From Cryptomeria japonica (Eukaryota > Streptophyta > Pinopsida > Cupressales > Cupressaceae), in the NCBI RefSeq assembly GCF_030272615.1, contig NW_026729315.1:1-64000 (forward strand): a DNA stretch of 64,000 nucleotides, written 5' to 3'. Position 1 is the first letter of the stretch. The number at the start of each line of letters is the position of its first letter. Under the pieces are notes generated by a model, which saw only the letters and a list, made by a program, of their open reading frames with translations, had not been told where the DNA came from and did not search any database. Of this stretch, positions 48,708 to 61,253 are shown piece after piece. The translations under genes were made by a program, and so were the position numbers.

Positions 48708-51700
48708 CTAAGTATCCCAACCGGTTTTCAATGTTCCCAAAATAGATACAAACCCATTAAGAATGTGTGCATGAAGTTCTTCTTTAGTTAGGTCTATCGG
48801 TGTGGGTTTATTCATCAATTCTAAACTTTCCCACTTATGAAGTAATGAAGTGTTCAACTTGGGACTTACCAATCCTCTCAATTCCCTATCTCGTCGGATT
48901 AACCTATCCATATCTTTCTCCAAGGCTAATATCTCTAATTTTGTAACCAAAATTTGACCATCAATAGTGCTGGTCAATGACTAAGTACCATCAAAATTGT
49001 TAGCTAGATGTTCCAATTGGGATTTTGCCACTTTTTTTTTACTTCTAGGTCAGCTATAAGTTTGTCGGTGTTAGTACAAGACCTATATACAAGTGCACTG
49101 ATTAAGAGCCTCATCAATCTTTGTTAGTTGCTCTTTCATATTCACCTTGTCTGATATGATCATATTGTCACAAGTGACCTTCTTAGTTGCATTGTATCTC
49201 TCTAGTAACTATTGGTTTGATATCTTTTGAAGAGTTTGAAACTCTTTTGCAATGTGTTCAGTCAAACTCTTAAGCTTACCAAAGGGGCTAGCTATCAGAC
49301 TGGTGTATCCTGGAACTAGCTACTATTGAACCAGAATGGCTTGCTCAATGACTTGCTTGTCTTTTGTTCCTTCCTTCCTTAACTTTTGAGCTGCAACATA
49401 CATCAATTCAAAACTGCTCAGTTGCTCAATATTCCTCTGTCCAAAATCAACTTGACTGGATGAGCCAAGTGCCAACAATGAATTACTAGACTCTCCAACC
49501 TGCTGATTGACACTGGTGGCTTTGCCACTTGATGTAGTAACCTGCTCAACCTTAACCTCTTATGTATGCACATTTGTTGTTGGGGGTTCAATATCCTCAA
49601 CCTGTTTATTTTCTGTATCTACATCAATAACCTCTACATCTGAAATGTTCTGTTCTGGTGTATCATGCTTATCATGCACAACTTCAGTGTAATCTACCGG
49701 TTTCTCTACATTATGTATAGGTGATACTATTGGAGGAATATCCTTTGTTAGTTTTTGTTCCAAAACCGGTGAATCCAAACCTAATATACCTTTCCCTTTA
49801 CCATCAACTGATGTGTCTTGAATACCAGACTAAGGAGGGAATACCGGTGGAGTAAAGAAATCAGGTTTATCTACAAAGAATTTTACCCATGCCTCATGGG
49901 TCTCCTTAACTATTTTGTTTACTCTACTTACCATTAGACTCACATGTCGATTTCTGCTCTATTTTTTTTTTGTTTTTGCATATTTAAGACACTGCTGCAA
50001 CTCCTCATTATTTATTGCACCACAAACACTCAATAACTCCTGCATCTTTATATTTTTATCCTCTTCAACTGCAGACAATCTCCTAGCATCTAGCTTATTG
50101 TACAAATCTCCTAGTATTTGATTTTAAATCTCAAGTAATGCCTTCTTATATATATCTAAGTATAACAAAACTGCTTCCTCAATCTCCATGTGTTCCTTAT
50201 CATCCATATGTATATAGTAATGCTGGATATTACTCAAAATTCCATCTTTAGTTATTTGATCTATCAATTCAGCAATTGAGAAAGGAGGAATGATTTCAAT
50301 ACTCTTACCGGATTTGAGAGCCATATCTATATCTGATTTCTTCTTGTCGGGGGTAGAGGTAGACTCTTTAACCGGTTTCCGCTTCTCTATGGGTTTCCTC
50401 TCCTTCAAAATTTTCTTTGGGGTTGTCGGAGGAGTGACCTTCACTTTATGTTTCTTTCCTTCCTCAGGCTTCTTCCTCGGTATCCTGATGTAATTCTTGG
50501 GAATCTCTGAGATCACAACATCAATATCAGAACCAGATTCAATAGGGGCAATACAAGTTTTTGATTTCTTCCTCTTCAATACACCCTTGCCGATTATTTC
50601 TGCCAGCGGAGTCCGAACTGCTTCCAGAGATGACCCTTCTGCTAGTCCAATGATCTATTTGATTTCAAAGGACATCTTCTTCACAGCTTCACCAACCTTC
50701 TTGATTTTTTCTTCCCTCTTCTTCTTGATAAAACCTATCTGAACTTTGGATTCCTTTTGCTTTGTTGTCGCAAAGGTTTTCTTAGCTTCATCAATCAGGG
50801 CATCAATAAGAGTCCTGGCATATAAGTCCAAGATCTCAACATCAACCTCATAACCTATCTTAGTTATCTAGATATTTTGTGGTTGCATTGCCTCCATCAA
50901 TGTTTCATCCTTCTTAACCATAAAGTAGATTTTTGTAGAGTACTTATCAACAATATGCTTAGGCACTCTCTCTCTCTTCTTCATTATCTTATGAAAAGAT
51001 TTAAAATAACCCCACAAAATGGAGTCTCTCTCATTGTTCTATCCCTAGCCTCTTATAGCATCTTTTATTTTTTTCCTTGCCAGCATATCAAATTCCCATT
51101 GATTTTTACCGGATCCCAGTAACTCATTCAAAAAGAAAAGCTTCAAGCAAACAACAAGGTTGTCGTACCAGAAAACACCTTTCTTCTTACCCTTAATCTT
51201 CCCTAGGTTTGAAATAAGTTCTTCACACATCCATTGATAGATATTATACCTATCATTTTCTTTGACCATCTGATAAGCACAGTGAATGCATGAACTGGAA
51301 ACAGAGTTCAATCTGTTTGATTGGGTTACCTTGTAACCGATGATCATGCTTGCAAATTGAACAACTTTGTCTCTGACAGTGCTTATCCTCATTGACCAAT
51401 TGTCAAAAGTTGCACCAGTTATCTTCTCCACCTCTTTGTTAAATATTTTCTTCTTTCTAGGAGTCTGACTAGTTTGGGGCAAACTGGTGATTGCACGAAT
51501 AACTTCCTTGGTGATTTTGTAAGGTTGGTCTAGCCACATGAATTCCCCATGGATACGGCTCAACACATACCAGATCATTTCATCTTCAAATTCCGGCATC
51601 TCCAAAACATTTGTGAAACCCTGATCCTTAAGAATTTGGAATTTTGGTTTCATCAATCCCTTCCTATCCAGTAGATTTGTCATGTACATTGTTTTGATTT

Positions 51701-51916
51701 CAGCAGAACCTAAATCCTTCAGAGTGCATTGGATATATGCACAAACATCTTCAATATACAGAACTCCATTTGGAACCCTATAAAACACGCTGACTGAATC
51801 ATTGACGCTTCATAATCTTTGGGCATTGCTTGAAAATTAGGTGTGGATGATCATTGATGTCAACAAAAATAGGGGTATCCAAACCTACCAGAGCAGGAGC
51901 TGATCCAAAAGCCATT
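48708..51916 (-). pseudogene. Long unknown protein of element A
   Basis: From 51788 to 48708 one minus-strand frame of 1027 codons is broken only by stops, roughly eight to ten. An ATG at 51916 (MAFGSAPALVGLDTPIF) joins through one frameshift near 51800. Residues 1-250 look globular (GVLYIEDVCAYIQCTLKDLG, FMWLDQPYKITKEVIRAI, CEELISNLGKIKGKKKGVFW). Then comes a Lys/Pro-rich basic stretch, a helical block (HYYIHMDDKEHMEIEEAVLL), an acidic part with VEVIDVDTEN, and a helical C-terminus (LEKDMDRLIRRDRELRGL). I do not recognise the family. The layout matches element B. Confidence 0.75.
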
Positions 51917-52254
51917 GCATATCAAGGATAGCTTAGAAACTGATAAATTACCTCACAACCTTCACTGGTGAAATCTCTTGAAAATCCACTCTAAATGCAC
52001 TCAAATTCACTTGAAAATGCTATTGATCACCTTGAATCACCTTGAACTCTCTCTTCTTTGCTCTAAATGTTGTGTGATCAGGAATGAACCAGCATTTCCC
52101 TCTTATTCTTCAAAAACCCTAATTTGACATTGACATAAATGCATGTCATCTTATCATACCGGATTCAAAATCCATAAGCTCAATACTGGAAAACCTTCAG
52201 ACTGACTTCTCCAAGATCTGAAACAAGCTTTCAGACCGTTACCAGGGCTAATGC
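51917..52254 (-). other. 5' leader side of element A
   Basis: AT-rich sequence upstream of the first ATG of A on the minus strand. No primer site or LTR is visible before copia C begins at 52255, so A's leader seems to have been the insertion site of C. Confidence 0.5.
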
Positions 52255-53466
52255 TGTTGGCCATTTGGAGGAATTGATTATGTGTTGCATTGATGTTTTG
52301 TCATTGATGTCAAGACTAGTTGTTTTGGATGCTTTACCGACACCCTTCTGGTCCCAGTAGGTTGTGTGGTTTTTGGTTGGTTTGGATTTGGCATGATCCG
52401 ATATTCTTTGGTATGATTTGGTTATGGAATTGGCTTATTCATGTTCATATTTAGTTAGTTGGTTTTGATCTGGTGGTCGGATGCTACCTTGTTTGTTTGG
52501 AAGCTTGGTTTGTGGTTCCGATGAGGGTTTCACCAGTAGAGCTTTGATGATATGCAAAAGTGGTGTTGGTGCGGCTTCTGGTGGAGATTCAGCATACTGA
52601 TGGTGATCATGTTCAAGACTTGGTTGATTGGGATCATTTCTTTAGTGCGTGGACCTAAATTGGGTCCCGGTGTATCTAGGTTGTGGACCAGCTTAATGTA
52701 ACATGTGTATTGGACCTCTCGATGTGTTTCTAGGATGTCTTATGGGTTGGATATTATTTGTTTGGTCTTAGGCTGACATCTTTTGTAATTATGTAATTGT
52801 TTTATTGTCTGGTGGCCGACCTGATTGTTTATGGTCGAGGGTTTGTATACATATGATATAAGATCTCATTGTAGATAATCATGGTCATAGGAATGGGATA
52901 TGGATATGTAATGAGCTAATAATGTAATATCATTTAGGCAGAGGATTTGGTCAATCATTGGAGATTGAGTTGGGTTTATGTAAGAGGATTTAGTCCTCTG
53001 GTATTGAGCTTAACCGAAACTATATTCAAGCATAGGAGATACTATCTTTGTAGTCCATTCATTCTTCTATATTGTAGTCTAGATTTCTATGTAGTCAGTG
53101 AGACTCCTTTTGTGATGAGCAGTGCGCTCTAGGCTATTGGCCTTCCTGCAAGTGCAAGCCCCTCAATTGTAATTCACATACTTACTATAGAAGTATTATC
53201 TGATTGTGGGTAGGCTTCCCACCATGGTTTTTTGCTCTACCGGGTTTTCCACGTATAAATTTTGGTGTCATGTGGATGGTATTTATTATTCGATTATTAT
53301 TTCTGCTTAATTGATTTATCTTCTATTTTGATAATTGGTTTAAGCATTCCAGTATTAATGTTTTGGTTCCGGTATTAAATTTTTAATTGCTAAATGTTCT
53401 CATAATTTGAGACAACTGATTCACCCCCCCTCTTAGTTGTCTTCTAGTTATTTGAACTGACTAACA
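52255..53466 (+). repeat. 5' LTR of copia C (1212 bp)
   Basis: Starts TGTTGGCCATTTGG and ends GAACTGACTAACA directly before the primer site. Contains the phrase TGTCATTGATGTC near the start, shared with O, A and B, and TTCACCCCCCCTCTTAG near the end. Confidence 0.88.
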
Positions 53467-53467
53467 A

Positions 53468-53480
53468 TTGGTATCAAAGC
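53468..53480 (+). promoter_or_regulatory. Primer binding site of copia C
   Basis: TTGGTATCAAAGC, one base after the LTR, is the copia-type initiator-Met tRNA site. Confidence 0.93.
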
Positions 53481-53524
53481 TTTGATCCTCTCTGCAAATA
53501 GCTTAACCTCTTGAGGAAGATCCT

Positions 53525-56478
53525 ATGGCGACTAACAGTTCAAGTTCATCCAGTTCATCTGGAGCTATCTTTTGGAGAGATATTCTTAGGCTTGATGGAA
53601 TAAATTACATAGTATGGAAGATTAAGATGGAGACTCATCTGAGATGTCTCGGTAAGGAGATTTGGGAGATCACACAAAATGGTGTTACACCTCATAATCC
53701 AGCATCTGACAACCCTCCTCCGACAAACTTGGATAAGGAGCTTGAGAATTATTGTAGAGAAAGAGAAGCCCTCTTGTGTGCACTTTTTGATTAGAAAATA
53801 ATGGGATTAACTAACAAATCATTTGCAAAGGCTATATGGGATAAGTTGGAGACTCTTAATGCAGGTGACCCTATTGTGAAGATTTCTAAACTTGATGGTT
53901 ATCAGGTGAGATATGAAAAATTGAAGATCGGAGAAGACGAAAGGATTACTGCATTCATTGAAAGGGTAAATAAGATTGTTATGGGAATTCAATATTGTGG
54001 TGGAACTCTGAGTGAAGTGAAATAGTTTCTAAAGTTCTGATAGCTTTACCACTGGCTTACAAGATGAAGGCTACTGGAATTAATGAATTGAGAACAATGG
54101 CTAATACTTCTATCAACAAAGATACCTTGGTTGGAAAATTATCTTCTTTTGAGCTTGAAGAATTTGGACCTTCTGGAGTTGTGAAGTCTAAACCTGCTTT
54201 TCATACATTTGCATCATCATCCAGTAAGCAAGATTGGAAAGATTTATATGCAAAGGAATTGAATGACATGAAGAGAGAAGATGATGAGTTTGAGCAGCTT
54301 GAAGCACTATTTTCTAGAAGAGTACCTAAAGGACTGGTAGGAAGTAAGTATGAAGGGAAAGCACCTTTTAAATGTTTTGCATGTAATAAGATAGGTCATT
54401 TTGCATCTAGATGTCCTGAAAGGAATTCAAGATTTGAAGAAAGATTTAGAAGATCTTTTAAGCCTAACCCTGGATATCAGAATAAGTATAAGTATAGGAA
54501 AAAAAGAGATAAATCATGCTACATAGCAGATGAGGAAGGTGTGACTGATTCTGATGATGAATTGATAGAAGACTCTGGTAGTGGTTTCGACAATGGAAGG
54601 GAATGGGTGTTCTTGGCTATCAAGGAAGATGTTTTGGCACTAGAAGAGAATGTACCTAAAGAGAAGGCACTTTATACTAAAATTGAAGACATGGATGAAT
54701 GGGTAATTGACAGTGGATGTTCACATCATATGATTGGAGATAAAAGGAAGTTTCTATATTTGCAAGAATTTGATGGCAGTCTGATTAGATTTGGAGATTA
54801 CAAAGCATGTATGATCAAAGGAAAAGGAACTATATCATTGGATAGTAAGCACAATACTGATAATGTTTATTTTGTTGAAGGCTTGAAGAATAATCTTTTG
54901 AGTGTAGGACAATTGGTGGATAAGGGATTTCAATTATAGTTCAAGGATAGAAAATGCAAAATCATTAATAGATCTAGTTTGGAGATTGCAACCGGTACAC
55001 AAACTAAAGTTAATATATTTCATTTAAATTCTGGTGAGAAGAGATGTTTGATTGCACAAATTAATGAGAGTTGGCTATGGAATAAGAGGCCATGTCATGT
55101 GAATTTTGATTGCATTTTAAAGATTAGTTCAACTAAGGCAGTTAGAGATATACCTAAGATTGTGAAGCCCTATAATTCGGTATGTAAATAATGTCAAATG
55201 GGAAAATAGGTCAGAAACTCTTTTAGAAGTATGCACAATAAATCTAATGATGTTATTGATCTTATTCATACTGATTTGTGTGGCCCCGCTAGAGTTAAAA
55301 GTTTTCAAGGTGATAGATATTTTATGCTAATCATTGATGATTATTCTAGAATGATGTGGGTTACTTTTCTAAGGGGGAAATTTGAGGCTTTTTAAAAGTT
55401 TAAAATCTTTAAGGCTAAAGTGGAAACTGAGACAGGATTGAAGATTAAATGTTTGAGGTCAGATCATGGTGGAGAACTTACATCCGATGAGTTTAATAAC
55501 TTTTGTGAGAAGCATGGTATAAGGTGACAATTTTCTGCTCCCCGGACACCTCAGCAGAATGGAGTTGTGGAAAGGAAGAACAAAACTATCTTGGATATTG
55601 CTAGAACAATGATGATGGAAGCTAGTCTACCTCATATCTACTGGAGAGAAGCAGTGAGCACAACAATTTATACATTAAACAAAGTACATATCAAAGGAGA
55701 AACTAGTAAGATACCTTATGAATTATGGTTTGGCAATACACCTACAATTAAATATTTCAGAATCTTTGGTAGTAAATGTTATATCAAGAGAGATGATATC
55801 ATTGGCAAATTTGATCCTAGATGTGACGAAGGCATATTTCTTGGTTATTCTAATGAAAGAAAGGCATATAGATGTTATAACAAGAGATTGCAGAGAATTA
55901 TGGAGAGTGCTAATCTCAAGGTGGATGAGTTGAATAGAAGTCAAATCAGAGTTTATGAGAAAGAACCAGCGATGGAAATGATTATATCTGAACCGGTAGG
56001 AACTTTACTAGAACATAATGTTGAACTAGTTACTCTAACAATATCAAAAAATTCAACAGTAACTGAAGAACTAGGAAGAGGAATAGAGAGTCAAAAGACT
56101 CCTAGGTATGTGAGATTGAATCACTCAGAAGATCAGATCATTGGGGATAAGAACAATGGAGTGATGACAAGAAGGAGACAAGAAACAAATGAGGTATGTT
56201 TAAATTCTCAAGTTGAACCGGTATCGGTAATTAAAGCATGTAAAGATGAATGTTGGTTGAAAGCTATGGAAGAAGAATTAGATCAAATTGAGAAGAATAA
56301 CACATAGACTTTAGTTCCCTGGCCTAAAAATAAGAATTTTATTGGAACTAAATGGGTTTTTAGGAATAAATTGAATGAGAATGTACAAGTTGTAAGGAAT
56401 AAAGCTAGGTTGGTTTGTAAAGGATTTTCTCAGAAGGAAGGAATTGATTATGGAGAGACTTTTGCACCTGTAGCTCTT
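53525..56478 (+). pseudogene. gag-pol: Copia C gag-pol (gag, protease, integrase, RT start)
   Basis: Gag begins MATNSSSSSSSSGAIFWRD and continues through a stop at 53792; a frameshift between 54025 and 54064 brings in the remaining frame. The CCHC knuckle is CFACNKIGHFASRCP. Protease has WVIDSGCSHHM. The pre-integrase zinc block reads LWNKRPCHVNF, with the first His lost. Integrase keeps Asp in HTDLCGPA, Asp in RSDHGGE and Glu in VVERKN. Stops at 54937, 55189, 55208, 55393, 55525 and 56305 are mostly at Trp, Gln or Arg positions. RT begins [10 protein letters not shown] and is truncated. Confidence 0.9.
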
Positions 56479-56507
56479 TAAATGATCTCACATCATCTTT
56501 AGACTGA

Positions 56508-57958
56508 CTTGTAGATCAAGAAAAGAAGCCAGAAAAGATAGCTTTTGTTATCCCCAATCTTCTACAAACACCAAATAAAAAGGCAAAAATAAGTGATAGG
56601 TTAATGACGATGAGAACAAGCTGTAGTATCCAACCCTGGTATTTGGATATTGACAATGATGATGACCCAAAGAAAAAAATTGAAGGATGGGTCAATACAT
56701 TTCTTATCATAGGCACACTCTATGGTACTGACCAAGAAAGCACTTGTAAGTTTGTTGTAAATTATCTCTGGGGAATTGCTAGAGATTGGTGGAACAACAT
56801 TAGTCCTATGGAAAAGGATGTCAAATTCTATCAGAACTTTACTACTCAAGTTGTGATTGACCCACTGATAGCACAAACTGTGCACCAACAAGTACAACAA
56901 ATCCCTATTGATTGTCTGATGAATGAATTAGTTAATGAATTTTGTCTGGAGCTTCTCAATAAAAAAGAAAGTATTATCAAGCAAATCCTTGAAATGAAAT
57001 GTTGTCATTTAAAAGATTTTACTGAATATTCAAAGAATTTTAGGAAACTTCTATATCAATTACAAGAAGACAAACAAATTGAGATGGCTAAAACTAAATA
57101 TCTTGAAGGATTACCTTATAATCTTTTTGATAAAGTCATGGCCTATCTTGACCTCAGAAATATTACTCTCCCAGAATGCCCCATCAGTGATCTTATCCAG
57201 TTTGCTAGAGACCAGATCCTTCGGTTCATTGATGATTGTAAATACCAACAAAATTTTACCAAGCATGAAGCTCAGTGTCTTTCTCCAACATTTCTTAATA
57301 CATATGGTTGCAACCCCTTTACCAGGGACCAGAGAAAAGTTGCCAAATGCCATAAGAAACGGAAGCTCAATTTCTACAAATGTACCTTCCCTCATTGAAA
57401 TTCTTATGCTCCTCGTAATAAATATATCAGGTGCAATACTAATCCTCGCCCCCAGAGAAAAAAAATCATCTATTATATCTGCAACGAACCTGGTCACAAA
57501 GCTCCTGATTGCTCCTGTAAAAACAAGGTCATTAAAGTTGTCTATTATGATCCTTCTGCAACAGCATGGTGGGATGTTGTTGATGAAGAAGAAGATCCTT
57601 ATCTTCAAGACAACATATATGAACCCATACTAGAAGAATATGATGAAGTTGCCGATGAAGAAGATGGAACTGCTCTTGATGATCTTGTAGCCACCCTACA
57701 GGAAATAGAGCATCAATTAGAAGAAGAGGACTATGATGAGAACCCAATAGTCTTGATGAACCACACCAAAAGAGGTAGAGGAAAAGGAAAACAATTCTAT
57801 AAAGTAAAGGGAAGAGGACAACAATACACTAAATTATTTAACAGTCACTATGCACCTCCAGAGATGTCTTACCGGCCACCATTTCAAATAGAACCACAGT
57901 TTGACAATTTCGAGGAAGAGTTTTGGGATTTCAATCTTTATGAGACACCCTCTCCATA
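56508..57958 (+). pseudogene. Caulimovirid coat protein region with zinc finger
   Basis: The coat-protein-like part (56604-57398) has the caulimovirid pattern WVNTFLIIGT, ARDWWNN and a Lys/Cys-rich end. After a stop at 57397-57399 the same frame gives the CCHC finger CNEPGHKAPDC near 57480-57515, which binds viral RNA in this family. A strongly acidic stretch and a basic RGRGKGK segment follow. The start of the protein is missing. Nonsense codons show it is a relic. Confidence 0.85.
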
Positions 57959-58067
57959 GGTATGTACTACATAGACATTTTCACAACCACTTGTATTTAA
58001 TCCTGTCAATATTGAACAAAAGGGAAGAAAATTTTGTAAATCTTCATTTGAAAAGTCTGATCCCATT

Positions 58068-59690
58068 ATGCAAGCTATATCCCATTTTTCCATAGCTCAC
58101 CCATATCCTGAAACTGTACCATATTATGATAAGTCTTATGCATCTGTAATTATTAGGGAAGAAGAACCTGATATCCCTGGTTCTTTTTATTCTAGCCTAA
58201 ACCATGATTATTTTGTCTCAAAAATTCATGAAGAATACACTGATGATGAAAGTAGCTATGAGCTTCCCGAATCTTCTACTCTCAAGGATCTTGCTAATGT
58301 TCGAATGGTAATGTCTATCTTACCTGAACCACAACTACAATTAGACCCTCAATATTTAGTACATCTTCTCATAGACAAATTTTCACAGTATATTAGTGTT
58401 ATTATCAATGGCAAATCATATGATGCCCAAATTGACACTGGTGCCTCCTTATCCTTCTGCAAAGAACAAGTCCTCCAAAATTTGGAACAACTTATGCAGA
58501 AAACTACCTATACTACTTGTGATGTCCAAGGCAATGAATTCTGATGTGATAAATACTGTCACCAACAAGTAGTAGAATTGGAAGGAAAAAGGTTTAAATG
58601 TGATTTCTTTGCCATGCAACAAATGCCTATAGATGTGCTCCTGGGTGGTAATTTTATTGACAAATATACTCCATATGGTTGTAAAAAAAAGAATATTATG
58701 TTTACCCTGAATGGTGAAAATATAAGTACTCCAAGGCTTATCTATGCTTCAGAAATATATCCGGCCATCAGCAGAATCCAGACAATTGAGCCACTCTTAG
58801 AACTAAAAGTTGCAATCATAAGAGATGTATGCTTAGATGATCCTCAAATGTTTTGGGACAAAGAGATGCCAGAAATGGAGATCAAACTTTAGCTTGATGC
58901 AAAGGTCAAAAGTGGCAAGAAGATCCCTATTCGTGCTCATGACTATCCTGACATGCAAGAAGCAATTGATGAACTTATCAAAGGGAATTATATTGTTCAT
59001 TCTCAATCTAATTTAAATTGTTACGCATTTATGGTATGTAAATAGTCCAAAAAAAGAAGAAAAAAGAAAATAATGGTTATCAATTATAGACCATTAAATG
59101 CAATTACAATTCCTTTCCCTTATCCAATACTAGATAAATCATATCTATTAGAGAAGGTTGCTAATTCTAAGATTTTCTCCCAATTTGATTGTAAATCAAG
59201 ATTTTATCAGATCAGGGTAAAGGAAAGGGACCAGTACAAAACTGCCTTCAATTGTCCCTTTGGACACTTTGAATGGATAGTAATGTTATTTGGGCTCATG
59301 AATGATCCTTCATACTTCCAGGAAAGGATGGATGAGATCGTCCATGGATGTGAAGATTTTTTTATGTGTTTAAAATGATGACATTTTAATTTTTAGCAAA
59401 AACATTGATGAGCATAAGACTCATCTAGAAACATTTTATAGGTTAGCTTTAAATTCTGGGATTGTTATGTTCCTCTCCAAGATTCAATGGTCCTCAAACT
59501 CTTGCAAGTTTTTAAGAATGATTGTTAATTCAGGAAGACTTGAGGTTCAGCCTCATATTGAGAATAAGATCCTTGAATTCCAACCTCCCTTAAATAAAAA
59601 GATGTTGCAAGGATTCTTAGGATTATTAAATTATGTAAATAATTTCTATCCTACTGCAGGATTTGATAGAGACCCTCTATAGAAACTCCT
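58068..59690 (+). pseudogene. Caulimovirid protease and reverse transcriptase region
   Basis: The aspartic protease motif AQIDTGASLSFC is at about 58425-58460 and LLGGNFIDKY near 58640. The reverse transcriptase begins near 58950, with VINYRPLNAI near 59075 and SQFDCKSRFYQI near 59180. The catalytic box region near 59370 is destroyed by a frameshift and stops. Text resumes to 59690 as the RT thumb. It is cut by the LTR of element B before any RNase H. Stops at 58542, 58890 and 59042 confirm inactivity. Confidence 0.88.
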
Positions 59691-60862
59691 TGATGAATAC
59701 TAAGAGGGGGGGTGAATTAGTATGCCAAAAATGACTGTAAACAAACTTTTAAATAGTTTAGCAGATAACCGGTACAACAGATTCACTAATAAATCAGTTA
59801 AGATAAATGCAAACCAAATAGAAAATAAAGCATTCACCCACAAGAGCACAATCACCATAACACAAGATATTTGACGTGGAAACCCAAATGGGAAAAACCA
59901 CGCTGAGCAGAAACTCACAAGTAACTATCTATAGAATAGAAACCATACCAGTTAAGGTCATACAATGTTCTTCACCAGAATAGATCCTGTTAAGAATCTA
60001 GATCTCTTTTAGGAGATAAGTCCTGCTAAAGACTACCTTATTAAAGGATTTCGGATCCATAGTTGTGAACCACCTTGTTAGAGGATTTACAAAGGCTTTG
60101 CTGAGCCTAGCCGGTTAAGGGTTTCAGACTTGTCGAAGATATTAGTAATCAACAAGTGAATGGTCTAGATAATAGCACAGTATGATTAGTTAGATCCTTG
60201 ACAGCTCATTGTTAATGCATTTCAGCATTACTTCAGTCTTCAATATCTTTACACTCTATCTCTTCACACAGACCTAATCTTCTCTTCGATGATCACACAT
60301 AACCTTTTTCTATTCTATCTCTCATACATACAAACCCTAGACATGATGTCCTTATAAAGGAATCTGATTTCATGTCGGTCCAATAGATTTAGACTACAAG
60401 TTCCTAGGTTCAGTGTATCTAGACACATTTGGTAACATAACACAAAAACACCGCCAAAGTGTCGATGGATGATAACTCATCACACATTACAGTAGTTCCA
60501 GTTGGTAACTCATCACAAAGTAATATCAATCAATACAATATACCGATTACCGGTTGTGAAAAATGAAGACTGGAAGATCATAGTGTTCCGACCAAAAAGG
60601 TAATTACCGCTTGGGTCCTTTGTACTGCTTGAGATCCTCAAACTGCTTGGGATCCTCGTACTGCTTGGGGTCTTCATACCACTTGCGGTCTTCATACAAT
60701 CTGTGACCAGTAAACCATCTTCTGCAAAATACCTATAGTCTAAAGACTATACATTCAATAATACATAATATCGATTGGAGCAATTATTGGTTGAGCATAA
60801 CTCATACATCAAGAAAGTGCATGTCCATCAATGACAATCAAAACATCATCAAAATGCCAACA
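59691..60862 (-). repeat. 3' LTR of element B (1172 bp)
   Basis: Plus reading starts TGATGAATACTAAGAGGGGG and ends AAAATGCCAACA. Interior phrases on the minus strand (GGATCTATTCTGG, CTCTAACAAGGTGG) parallel the copia O LTR. Confidence 0.8.
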
Positions 60863-60880
60863 ATCTCCCCATTTGGCATT
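60853..60880 (-). promoter_or_regulatory. Polypurine tract of B in a stem-loop
   Basis: AATGCCAA (60853-60860) and TTGGCATT (60873-60880) form a perfect 8-bp stem around a 12-nt loop that reads ATGGGGAGATTG on the minus strand. CCATCAATG/CATTGATGG (60825-60833, 60877-60885) is a second, alternative pairing. Confidence 0.8.
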
Positions 60881-61253
60881 GATGGCAACACTTAGGAAAA
60901 TTTTGACATCTAAGTGTTTTTACAACAAAAATGCCATAATCAAAATTACTCCCCCTAAGCATATACACTACCCCTTTTGCAAAGATTACAATGTACACTA
61001 CTCCCCAAAATGGTAACATGAAAGTACATGAAATGGTAACATTCACAAAAATTTTAATGTACACTACTCCCCCTTTGCCAACAATGACAAAGTAATGCAA
61101 AACTATTCTTTTTAGAAAATAACACAGAGTATATGTTCATGACAATAAGGAATAAAATTTCTCAAAAACAAATTTAAAATTCTGCACAAAAAATTTCATG
61201 TCCAATGTCCATGACTCAAGTAATGAGGTAGAAACCTCACTTTCAGTCTTCAT

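Larger units (their letters stand above)
47518..52254 (-). mobile_element. Non-autonomous copia-type element A carrying an unknown protein
   Basis: On the minus strand it has a 3' LTR (48459-47518) preceded by a polypurine tract, and internal sequence from 48460 to 52254 where copia C begins. The LTR ends TGTTGGCA...CAACA and the phrase CCCCCCCCTCTTAGTG are of copia type, but no gag, protease, reverse transcriptase or integrase is present. Instead one very long frame fills the interior. The 5' LTR is not seen next to it; it may lie beyond the inserted C. Confidence 0.75.
52255..56478 (+). mobile_element. Ty1/copia element C, 5' part
   Basis: 5' LTR, primer site, gag, protease, integrase and the start of reverse transcriptase are in canonical copia order. 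It breaks off at about 56478 inside the RT text [13 protein letters not shown]. Pararetrovirus sequence follows. The rest of C is not in the window. Confidence 0.9.
56508..59690 (+). mobile_element. Endogenous caulimovirid (plant pararetrovirus) fragment
   Basis: Coat protein, zinc finger, protease and reverse transcriptase text lies in one frame with nonsense codons, with a frameshift near 59380. No LTR or target duplication flanks it, which suits illegitimate integration of Caulimoviridae DNA. Movement protein and RNase H are absent. It is bounded by copia C on the left and element B on the right. The exact genus is not determined. Confidence 0.85.

Noticed and set aside
57111-57608. Minus-strand frame of 165 codons
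   Set aside because: It is the antisense shadow of the caulimovirid coat and zinc-finger region.
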